Assembly: GCA_947176875.1 (NCBI GenBank)
Contig: CAMWSI010000064.1
Location: 1 to 5,744 of the forward strand
Source of the DNA: an uncultured Bacteroidales bacterium
GTDB taxonomy: Bacteria; Bacteroidota; Bacteroidia; Bacteroidales; P3
DNA: 5,744 nt
Direction: 5' to 3'
In this document: positions 1 to 5,744 of the stretch, one piece after another
How the letters are laid out: the number at the start of each line of letters is the position of its first letter
Numbering within the stretch: the first letter of the stretch is position 1
The notes under the pieces: model-generated
The model's database searches: none
Told to the model about the DNA's origin: nothing
What the model saw: only the letters and a program-made list of their open reading frames with translations
Made by a program: the position numbers and the translations under genes

Positions 1-2430
1 CCCCAAATCACTGTATTGGTAAGTCGCACGCCCCAACGGCATCTTATCCATCTCCTCACGCAACTCGCGACGGGCGCGGCGATGCAGATACAAACTGTCC
101 GCCACAGGCCAGATATACGCCTCGTCACGTTCCCCGCTCAGATAATCACGCTTCGGATAACTGTCCGGTTGCGACGTCAGCAAACTCGGTTTCAGGCCCG
201 ACTCATGGGCCAACAGCCGGCGAAACGTGATATTCTTCTTGTCGGTCCGCAACAGACGCGGCACGGCGCGTGAAATCGTCTGATCCAAGCGATAGAAACC
301 CCTATCGTAAAGTTGCATGTAGGCGACCGTCGTGGCCAGCACCTTGGTCAGCGAGGCCAAGTCGTAGAGGTCGTCGTCGCCGACCTGCTGTTTCCCCGCA
401 TAAGTGAAGTGTCCGAAATTTTTGTCGTAAATGACTTTGCCTTTATAGGCCACCAGTACCTGACAACCCGGATAGGCCGCCGTATCGATGCCGTGCTGCA
501 CGAGCGAATCGACAAATCGGAAATCCGCACTGCTGAAACCGACCTGTTCCGGCAGTCCGTATGAAAGCGATGTGACTTCTGTGGTCAGACCCGTTCCCGA
601 CGGGTAGCGCGTACCGACACTGACCGGCAACCTTCCTTGCGCCGCGATACCGCCGAACAGCAACTGCGCCATGGCGGTGCGGGCGGCCGGCACATCCTGA
701 TAACCGCAAACCACGGCCGAAAACGACAGTTTTTCGAATAACGCCAGCGCATAAGGCGGCGCGAACGACGCCAACACGGTTTCGCCCGGCAATGCCTGTA
801 ACTGCTGCATGAGCCGCTGTGTGGCATCCGTAATGCCGTAACGCCGGTTCAGATAAGGGCTCGTACCGCCTAAATCTATGACGGCCAAATCGTAACGATT
901 CAAATGTGACAATAACGTCCGCAGACTGTCCGACGGCATCTGCCGGTCTATATAATAGTGGTCGAAATCGGCGTAACGCTCCAACATTCGGCCGAAACCG
1001 TCCGTCCCCAACGCGCCGGTCGCCTTGCGCGTCTCCGCACGACCGCCATAGTCGCCGATATGTATGCAGGCTTTGGCCGGGTAACGGACGGACTGCAACG
1101 GCAAGATGCCGCGTCCGTCTTCCACTATGGTCAGCGCCCGCGCATAAAGTTCGTTCTGCAACGCCTGTATCTGCGGATTGTTCAATTGTTGCAACAGGGC
1201 GGCCGAATCGCCGTAAGACACGGGACGGACGCCGGCGGAATCGCCGGTGCGCAAGACGAACGCCCCCAGCGTCCCGGCCTTGAGTTTCAAAATACGGTAA
1301 ACGGCCGAATCTATGGTCGCCAACGGAATGCGCCCCGAACGCACCGCCCGCGAGATGGCCTTTATCGCAGCCTCAGGCGAGGCCGGCAACAGCAAGACAT
1401 CTTCGCCGGCTTCCACCGCCCGCACTTCCGCCTCACCGCTCCCCCACTTCACGCCGTCGGCCACGCCCTTCATCTCCATCCCGTCGGTCACGGTCAGACC
1501 TTTGAACCCCATACGGCCGCGCAAATAATCCTTAATCCAGATTTTGGAAACAGAGGCCGGCAACTTGGCATCGACGGCCGGCACGCGCAGATGCCCGATC
1601 ATGACGGCCTCCGCCCCCTGTTCCATCAAAACCTTGAACGGGAATAAGTCCACACGGTCGATATAAGCCGTATCGTGTTTTATTTCAGGCAACGTATAAT
1701 GGGAATCCTTTTCCGTATCGCCGTGTCCGGGAAAATGCTTGAGAGATCCCACCACCCCCTGCGAACGCATACCGCGGGCATAGGCGGCGCCATGCCCCGC
1801 CACCAGACGCGGGTCTTCTCCGAACGAGCGCATGTTAATGACCGGGTTGAGCGGATTGGAATTGACGTCCAACACCGGAATGAAATTCCACGAAATACCC
1901 AACTGCCGACACTGCCAGCCGACGGCCGCGCCCATACGGCTTATCCAAACCGTGTCCCGTATCGCTCCTAACGTCTGCTGCATCGGGAAAGCGGCCACAT
2001 CCGTCAGCCGCATGGCCGGTCCCCATTCGCCGTCTATGCTGATCCACAACGGAATTTCGGATATCGTCTGGTAAGCCTTTACCGCACGATAGACATCCCA
2101 AGCGTTGCCTTTGAAAAAACAGAGACCGCCAAACCCGTAACGCCCGATTTTGACCTGCATGTCCCGCACCGTGGCGGAATCATAGCCGCTCCCGCAACGC
2201 ACCACCATCATCTGCGCGATTTTCTCTTCCAACGTCATCTGCGCCAATAGGCTGTCGGCGGAAAAAAGCGGCACCGCCGGACGATGCGCCACAGGCTCAG
2301 CCCGGTCTTCCCACAACAGCCATGGGGGGAGCGTCTGTCCCACGGCCGCACCGACAGTCATACAGACCGCCATAAACACGCCCCATCCGGCTACTATCCG
2401 TTTCCTTTTTGAGTTCAAAACCTCCTTCAT
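1..2430 (-). CDS. exported GH3 beta-N-acetylglucosaminidase (NagZ-like) fused to SxxK beta-lactamase-fold domain; 3' end missing
   Basis: An uninterrupted reading frame of 810 codons that runs off the left edge without a stop. An N-terminal signal (KRKR then a hydrophobic run, residues 8-31) predicts export. The GH3 catalytic domain covers about 58-385: PVINMRSFGEDPRLVAG at 196-212, KHFPGHGDT at 231-239, then D242-S243-H244 (the Asp-His acid/base dyad typical of NagZ-type enzymes) and the nucleophile D316 in TVTDGMEM. These indicate a retaining exo-beta-N-acetylglucosaminidase acting on peptidoglycan fragments. A Rossmann-like GH3 C-terminal/linker domain follows (about 420-610), ending GRLPVSV at 599-605. 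From about 630 a class C beta-lactamase/serine hydrolase domain begins: S693-x-x-K696 in ASLTK, LLAHESGL at 739-746 and Y806-S-D at the very edge. Roughly 150-200 C-terminal residues, including any KTG-like box, are probably lost. The ATG is 14 nt after dapB, suggesting co-transcription. Substrate details are inferred. Confidence 0.93.
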   Translation of the reverse strand, partial: MKEVLNSKRKRIVAGWGVFMAVCMTVGAAVGQTLPPWLLWEDRAEPVAHRPAVPLFSADSLLAQMTLEEKIAQMMVVRCGSGYDSATVRDMQVKIGRYGFGGLCFFKGNAWDVYRAVKAYQTISEIPLWISIDGEWGPAMRLTDVAAFPMQQTLGAIRDTVWISRMGAAVGWQCRQLGISWNFIPVLDVNSNPLNPVINMRSFGEDPRLVAGHGAAYARGMRSQGVVGSLKHFPGHGDTEKDSHYTLPEIKHDTAYIDRVDLFPFKVLMEQGAEAVMIGHLRVPAVDAKLPASVSKIWIKDYLRGRMGFKGLTVTDGMEMKGVADGVKWGSGEAEVRAVEAGEDVLLLPASPEAAIKAISRAVRSGRIPLATIDSAVYRILKLKAGTLGAFVLRTGDSAGVRPVSYGDSAALLQQLNNPQIQALQNELYARALTIVEDGRGILPLQSVRYPAKACIHIGDYGGRAETRKATGALGTDGFGRMLERYADFDHYYIDRQMPSDSLRTLLSHLNRYDLAVIDLGGTSPYLNRRYGITDATQRLMQQLQALPGETVLASFAPPYALALFEKLSFSAVVCGYQDVPAARTAMAQLLFGGIAAQGRLPVSVGTRYPSGTGLTTEVTSLSYGLPEQVGFSSADFRFVDSLVQHGIDTAAYPGCQVLVAYKGKVIYDKNFGHFTYAGKQQVGDDDLYDLASLTKVLATTVAYMQLYDRGFYRLDQTISRAVPRLLRTDKKNITFRRLLAHESGLKPSLLTSQPDSYPKRDYLSGERDEAYIWPVADSLYLHRRARRELREEMDKMPLGRATYQYSDLG

Positions 2431-2444
2431 GCCTCCGCCCGCTT

Positions 2445-3143
2445 TTAAAATCCCAATACATCGGCCATGCCGTACCAGCCTTTCCGGCCGCGGAGCCATT
2501 CGGCCGCCATGACGGCCCCCAACGCGAATCCCGCCCGCGACTTGGCCTCGTGCCGGATCTCTATGCAATCCTGCGCCGATTCAAACAGCAGTTCGTGAAT
2601 GCCGACCACCTCGCCCCGACGCTCGGATACGATCGGCAAGGCCGGCAGACCGCCCTGTTCCAGAGCCGCGTTCATACTCACGGCCGTACCGCTGGGCGCA
2701 TCCAACTTATGGACATGATGGGTCTCCGTAATACGGCCGGCATATTGCGGTTGCGACCGCAATAATGCGGCCGCCCGCCGGATCAGCTGCAGGAAAATAT
2801 TGACGCCGACACTGAAATTGGCGGCCGCGACCACGGCTCCGCCCCGCGCCGCACAACGCGCGCGCAAACGCGCTTCCTCCTGCTGCCAGGCCGTGGTGCC
2901 GACCACGATGGGCTTGGCTTCGTCCAAACAACGTTCGATATGCGGAACAGCAGCCGTCGGCACGGAAAACTCTATGGCAATCTCCGCCGCACGCCAAGCT
3001 TCGGCCTGTGCCGCAAAATCCCGTTCGGACTCTATGCGGCAAACCACCTCATGCCCTCTCTCCAACGCCATTTTCTCCACCTCCCGTCCCATGCGTCCAT
3101 AACCTAACAACGCTATACGCAAAGGCATCACCGTATTTTCCAT
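2445..3143 (-). CDS. dapB: 4-hydroxy-tetrahydrodipicolinate reductase (DapB)
   Basis: A 232-residue DapB, which reduces 4-hydroxy-tetrahydrodipicolinate with NAD(P)H to tetrahydrodipicolinate in the cytoplasm, feeding meso-diaminopimelate (peptidoglycan) and lysine synthesis. The Rossmann dinucleotide motif GYGRMG is at residues 14-19, a GTTAW substrate/cofactor loop at 82-86, and the family signature ETHHVHKLDAPSGTA at 140-154, with catalytic H142 and K146 corresponding to E. coli H159 and K163. It is shorter than E. coli DapB (273 aa) because the loop region after the second strand is missing, as is usual in Bacteroidota. Where E. coli has the E38-R39 pair that reads the cofactor ribose, this protein has E-S, so NADH use is plausible (inference). 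I chose ATG 3143, which has GGGTGG 4 nt upstream and an 11-nt gap from the previous stop. ATG 3128 (MPLRIAL) is a real alternative, giving 227 aa. A GTG at 3170 overlapping the previous gene is unlikely. Confidence 0.95.
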   Translation of the reverse strand: MENTVMPLRIALLGYGRMGREVEKMALERGHEVVCRIESERDFAAQAEAWRAAEIAIEFSVPTAAVPHIERCLDEAKPIVVGTTAWQQEEARLRARCAARGGAVVAAANFSVGVNIFLQLIRRAAALLRSQPQYAGRITETHHVHKLDAPSGTAVSMNAALEQGGLPALPIVSERRGEVVGIHELLFESAQDCIEIRHEAKSRAGFALGAVMAAEWLRGRKGWYGMADVLGF

Positions 3144-3153
3144 AAAACCACCC
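3143..3153 (-). promoter_or_regulatory. possible ribosome binding site of dapB
   Basis: On the minus strand GGGTGG (3153-3148) is followed by TTTT and the ATG whose first base is 3143. It lies directly after the TAA of the DUF5683 gene (3157-3155). It favours this start over the ATG 15 nt further in, but purine-rich leaders are a weak guide in Bacteroidota. Confidence 0.35.
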
Positions 3154-3154
3154 G

Positions 3155-3970
3155 TTAAAAATTCATACACAACCTGAAACCCATATCCAGCGGCGACTGC
3201 CGAAGACGCCTGTCGAAATTGGGAACGGCATAAGGCTCCAGCCGCATGCTCAAATTGGAAGAGACATTGAAATCGAACAGATGCGCGTAAACGACCGCAT
3301 CGATGATATTGAGCAGATACACCGCCCCGGCGATGATCAGCGTCAATTCGAAATTCTGTTCGTAGTAATTCCGCAACCGCAACAATTCTTCGTACGTGGT
3401 TCCGGCCAAATCCGGGTTACGGATGCTTTCGGCCGCATTATAAAACCGTTTGTCTATCTCCCGTTCGCAAATCCGCTTCTCCCGCCAGTTGAAATCGATG
3501 AAATAACCGATGACGACCGCGCCGGCATAGATAACGGGCGGCTTATACCATTGGGCGTTATAGCACTGTCCGAGGCCGGGAACGACCGCCGAACACAAGG
3601 CCGCCATGCCCGGCGAACGGACGCCGCCGTGTTTCCGGCTCCGGAACGCTCCGCTGTTGCGCTCGGCGAACGTCAGCGTCTTGCGCCATTCTTTGGCCGT
3701 CAGTTTGTTTTTAGGACGCGGCATCGTATCGGGTGCCTGTCGCTTAGGCCTTGCCCAGGCGTAAACGCTTTCGACATACCAATCGGCCATGCCGTCGGAT
3801 ACGGGTGTTTCGCTTCGCTCGAAAGCCGTACTCTGCAAAGAAATGTCTTCGCCGCCATTCCAGACCTCCTGCCAATCGACGGCATAACGGTCCTGCGCGC
3901 CCAAAGGAGCGACAGCCACGCAGGCCACCGCCCACACGAAAGCCGCCGACAGCCGAAAGACACTAAGCAT
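3155..3970 (-). CDS. DUF5683 family exported/membrane protein, function unknown
   Basis: Complete 271-residue protein. Residues 1-25 look like a signal peptide (hydrophobic run about 7-22, then APLGAQ, likely cleavage after A25). After a polar, charged segment (26-118) comes the conserved core: SAVVPGLGQCYNAQWYKPPV at 127-146, which I recognise as the DUF5683 signature (proline-glycine-leucine-glycine-glutamine plus YN and W-K-P), running into a hydrophobic segment (about 145-160). A charged stretch (161-208) follows, then a second hydrophobic segment (about 209-232, LTLIIAGAVYLLNIIDAVVY). The tail (240-271) ends in alternating hydrophobic residues and a terminal Phe. The role of the family is not established; in Bacteroidota it commonly sits next to parAB, which suggests an envelope-linked or co-regulated role (inference). 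The ATG lies inside the end of parB (8-nt overlap, AATGCTTAG), consistent with coupled translation. No catalytic motif is visible. Confidence 0.85.
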   Translation of the reverse strand: MLSVFRLSAAFVWAVACVAVAPLGAQDRYAVDWQEVWNGGEDISLQSTAFERSETPVSDGMADWYVESVYAWARPKRQAPDTMPRPKNKLTAKEWRKTLTFAERNSGAFRSRKHGGVRSPGMAALCSAVVPGLGQCYNAQWYKPPVIYAGAVVIGYFIDFNWREKRICEREIDKRFYNAAESIRNPDLAGTTYEELLRLRNYYEQNFELTLIIAGAVYLLNIIDAVVYAHLFDFNVSSNLSMRLEPYAVPNFDRRLRQSPLDMGFRLCMNF

Positions 3971-4916
3971 TGAGCAGATTCAATATCTTTTGCAGTTCTT
4001 TCTCGGAAGAGAAACGAATCTGCAGACTGCCTTTTCCACCTTTCTGCTTGCGTACCTCCACGGCCGTATCCAATTTTTCGGACAACCGGCGGCTGTCTTC
4101 CACGCACCAGTCCGGCAAAGCCGGAACGGCGGCGGACACGGTCTTCCGGCCGGCCTTCCCCTGCCGGATTCCTTCTTCGACAGCCCGTACCGACAAACCT
4201 TTTTCCATGATACGCCGCACCCAGCCCACCTGTTGTTCCGGATTTTCCTCCGCCAGCAACGCCCGGGCATGTCCCATGCTGATATCGTTGTTCTTCAACG
4301 CCAATTGCACTTCAGCCGGCAACTTCAGCAAGCGCATGTAGTTCGTGACCGTACTGCGGTCCTTGCCCACCCGCTTGCTCACCTCTTCCTGACTGTATCG
4401 GTAGGCATCGGCCAAAGCCTGATACGACAACGCTATATCCATCGCATTCAATTCCTCTCGCTGGATATTTTCGACCAGCCCCATCTCCAGCATCTCGTTC
4501 TCATTGGCCATACGGATATATACCGGCACTTCGGTCAGCCCCGCCTGTTTGGAAGCCCGCAAGCGCCGTTCCCCCGAAATCAACTGATAGCGTTTTCCGT
4601 GCTTGCGCACCGTCAGCGGCTGGATGATGCCGTGTTCGCGTATGGAGTCCGACAATTCCTGCAAAGCCTGTTCGTCGAACTGTGTCCGCGGTTGCTGCGG
4701 ATTGACATCTATCAACGCTATATCGATGGCCGCTATCGCGCCTATGACGCTCTGTTCCGCCTCCGCATAGGCATGACGGAGGTTTTGCCGGTCGTCTTTC
4801 TGCGGCAACACGGTTCCGCCGGCCGGCATATCGGCCGGTTCGATACCGAAACCACTGTCTCCCAACAAGGCGTCCAAACCGCGCCCCAGCGCATTCCGCT
4901 TATTCTTTCCGCTCAT
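3963..4916 (-). CDS. parB: ParB/Spo0J-type partition protein (parS-binding CTPase)
   Basis: Complete 317-residue chromosomal ParB. Family members bind parS sites near the origin, load as CTP-dependent sliding clamps and stimulate ParA. Domains in order: an N-terminal ParA-interacting peptide with the typical basic [11 protein letters not shown] at 10-20; a variable linker to about residue 60; the ParB/Srx-like CTP-binding domain (about 62-155) with QQPRTQFD at 74-81, GERRLRA at 115-121 (the CTP-binding/arginine-rich box) and ENIQREELN at 149-157; a helix-turn-helix domain with [20 protein letters not shown] near 175-194 and GHARALL at 215-221; then a linker and a C-terminal dimerisation domain (about 268-317). 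The start ATG overlaps the parA stop and has AGGGAG 7 nt upstream, supporting translational coupling. The stop codon lies inside the start region of the DUF5683 gene. No truncation or missing motif is seen. Confidence 0.97.
   Translation of the reverse strand: MSGKNKRNALGRGLDALLGDSGFGIEPADMPAGGTVLPQKDDRQNLRHAYAEAEQSVIGAIAAIDIALIDVNPQQPRTQFDEQALQELSDSIREHGIIQPLTVRKHGKRYQLISGERRLRASKQAGLTEVPVYIRMANENEMLEMGLVENIQREELNAMDIALSYQALADAYRYSQEEVSKRVGKDRSTVTNYMRLLKLPAEVQLALKNNDISMGHARALLAEENPEQQVGWVRRIMEKGLSVRAVEEGIRQGKAGRKTVSAAVPALPDWCVEDSRRLSEKLDTAVEVRKQKGGKGSLQIRFSSEKELQKILNLLNA
4819..4838. repeat. 7-bp perfect inverted repeat (possible mRNA hairpin) in early parB
   Basis: CCGGCCG (4819-4825) and CGGCCGG (4832-4838) are exact reverse complements separated by the 6-base loop GCATAT. 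It sits in parB codons for residues about 27-33 (PADMPAG), inside the poorly conserved N-terminal linker, about 80 nt after the parB start. The all-GC stem would be stable in the parA-parB transcript. It may simply reflect proline/alanine/glycine codons. Confidence 0.5.
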
Positions 4917-5731
4917 ATGTTATCTCCCTGTTTTTGCGCGACCGCCGCTTCCGCCGCCGCCCGTTTCATTTCCTCTTTCGTTAAAATCTCTTTCGCCAGA
5001 TTCAGATAATTGACGGCCCCTGCGCTGTTGATGTCGTATGCGAGGATATTCTCCCTGTGACTGGGCGCTTCGGCCAACTTCGTGTTGTTGTGAATCAACG
5101 TCTCGAACACAAGCTGGTGAAAATGCGAGCGCACTTCCTCCACGACCTGTTTAGACAGCCGCGTACGCGAATCGTACATCGTCAGCAACAGTCCCTCCAG
5201 TTGCAGTCCCGGATTGAAACGGCTCTGTATGATGCGAATCGTATTGAGCAGTTTCGTCAATCCCTCCAAAGCGTAATACTGGCATTGCACGGGTACGATA
5301 ACCGAATCGGCCGCCGTCAGCACGTTGGTCGTTATCAGTCCCAAGGACGGCGAACAATCCACGACGATGAAATCGTAATCGTCCCTAATGTCCGCCAGAC
5401 TGTTCCGCAAGATGGTCTCCCGCTGCGGTAACCCCACGAGCTCCAACTCGGCGCCGACCAAATCGATATGCGACGGCAACAGCGACAATCCTTTTGTCTG
5501 CGTTCTCAATACCAACGCCTTGGGATCGACCCTTTCCACCAGACAATCGTAAACGCTTTCCTTGATCGAATCCGGATTGAAGCCGCAACCCGATGTGGCA
5601 TTGGCCTGCGGGTCGGCGTCGATAAGCAACGTTTTCTTTTCCAATGCGGCCAAAGCCGCGCTCAGATTAATGGCGGGCGTCGTTTTGCCTACCCCGCCTT
5701 TCTGATTGGCTATGGCGATGATTTTACCCAT
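4913..5731 (-). CDS. parA: ParA/Soj-type chromosome partitioning ATPase
   Basis: Complete 272-residue protein, the usual length for chromosomal Soj/ParA. It is a deviant-Walker ATPase that dimerises with ATP, binds DNA nonspecifically and, with ParB, moves newly replicated origins apart. Visible motifs: Walker A KGGVGKTT at residues 11-18 with the signature lysine K11; the Walker A' stretch LIDADPQAN near 36-44 with D40; Walker [10 protein letters not shown] around 121-129 with D125; and the conserved LAEAPSH segment at 219-225. R189 in DSRT and K218 sit where B. subtilis Soj has its DNA-contacting arginines (R189, R218), by my alignment from memory. Residue 19, normally threonine or another small residue, is proline. 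The C-terminal tail (about 254-272) is Ala/Glu/Lys-rich and probably helical. Only 13 nt precede the ATG inside the window and no Shine-Dalgarno is seen, so the promoter lies outside. The TGA stop overlaps the parB ATG. Family assignment is very secure. Confidence 0.97.
   Translation of the reverse strand: MGKIIAIANQKGGVGKTTPAINLSAALAALEKKTLLIDADPQANATSGCGFNPDSIKESVYDCLVERVDPKALVLRTQTKGLSLLPSHIDLVGAELELVGLPQRETILRNSLADIRDDYDFIVVDCSPSLGLITTNVLTAADSVIVPVQCQYYALEGLTKLLNTIRIIQSRFNPGLQLEGLLLTMYDSRTRLSKQVVEEVRSHFHQLVFETLIHNNTKLAEAPSHRENILAYDINSAGAVNYLNLAKEILTKEEMKRAAAEAAVAQKQGDNI
4914..4929 (-). promoter_or_regulatory. parA-parB ATGA overlap with Shine-Dalgarno-like AGGGAG
   Basis: On the minus strand AGGGAG (4929-4924) lies 7 nt before the parB ATG (4916-4914), and that ATG overlaps the parA stop TGA (4915-4913). 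The spacing is good for ribosome binding and the overlap allows re-initiation, so this decides the parB start and suggests stoichiometric coupling of ParA and ParB. Bacteroidota generally depend little on Shine-Dalgarno pairing, so the functional weight of the motif is inference. Confidence 0.6.
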
Positions 5732-5744
5732 ATCTTCGGTTTAG

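Noticed and set aside
958..1647. Plus-strand open frame of 229 codons, plus smaller ones at 16-564 and 906-1283
   Set aside because: All are antisense to the GH3 fusion gene, have Arg/His/Gln-rich low-information sequence, and no start context or motif.
2356..2373. Possible lipoprotein signal (MAVC) in the GH3 fusion protein
   Set aside because: The residue before Cys is Val rather than Gly, Ala or Ser, and Cys sits in the middle of the hydrophobic run, so an ordinary signal peptide or anchor is more likely.
2431..2444. Possible terminator between dapB and the GH3 fusion gene
   Set aside because: The gap is 14 nt with no inverted repeat and no following T-run on the minus strand.
3144..3170. 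GTG start at 3170 giving a 241-aa DapB
   Set aside because: It would overlap the end of the DUF5683 gene and add residues before the Rossmann fold that the family lacks; ATG 3143 or 3128 fits better.
3388..3402. TACGTGGTTCC as a possible parS site
   Set aside because: Only the ACGTG core resembles the parS consensus TGTTTCACGTGAAACA; the flanking arms are not symmetric. No other convincing parS was seen.
3281..3973. Plus-strand open frame of 230 codons opposite the DUF5683 gene
   Set aside because: The minus-strand frame has a signal peptide and the PGLGQ..YN signature, and fits the operon; the plus frame shows no domain.
3990..5009. A 339-codon open frame on the plus strand, antisense to parB and the end of parA
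   Set aside because: It lies opposite genes with full family motifs, spans their junction, is rich in His, Arg and Gln with no recognisable domain, and is typical of antisense frames in GC-rich DNA.

Overview
The window is GC-rich core chromosome, most likely from a Bacteroidota bacterium (order Bacteroidales; an Alistipes/Rikenellaceae-type genome is my best guess from the GC richness and protein style, not a proven assignment). The pointers are a DUF5683 membrane protein directly behind parAB, a short Bacteroidota-type DapB, and an exported GH3 glycosidase fused to a serine beta-lactamase-fold domain. All recognisable genes lie on the minus strand, so transcription runs from high to low coordinates.

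Layout in transcription order: parA/soj (5731-4913), parB (4916-3963), a DUF5683 protein (3970-3155), dapB (about 3143-2445), and a long GH3 plus beta-lactamase-domain gene (2430 to beyond position 1, so its 3' end is missing). parA/parB overlap by 4 nt (ATGA type), parB/DUF5683 overlap by 8 nt, and the next two junctions are about 11 and 14 nt. No internal terminator or promoter-sized gap is visible, so this reads as one tightly packed operon whose promoter lies upstream of the right edge. There is no gene-free stretch over 300 bases. I found no tRNA, rRNA, CRISPR, insertion sequence or clear parS site.

Functionally, ParA and ParB form the chromosome partition (origin segregation) pair. DapB makes tetrahydrodipicolinate on the route to meso-diaminopimelate and lysine. 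The last gene should act outside the cytoplasm on peptidoglycan fragments: its N-terminal half carries the NagZ-type catalytic motifs and its C-terminal part a SxxK serine hydrolase fold. The cluster therefore links chromosome segregation with cell-wall precursor supply and turnover. The most interesting item is the last gene, which resembles a single-chain version of the separate NagZ and AmiE enzymes of Bacillus subtilis. Smaller oddities are a proline directly after the ParA Walker A motif, a strong GC-rich inverted repeat early in parB, anti-16S-like GGAGG sequences on both sides of one start codon, and an apparent excess of the palindrome CGGCCG. No defence system, mobile element or obviously new multi-gene system is present.
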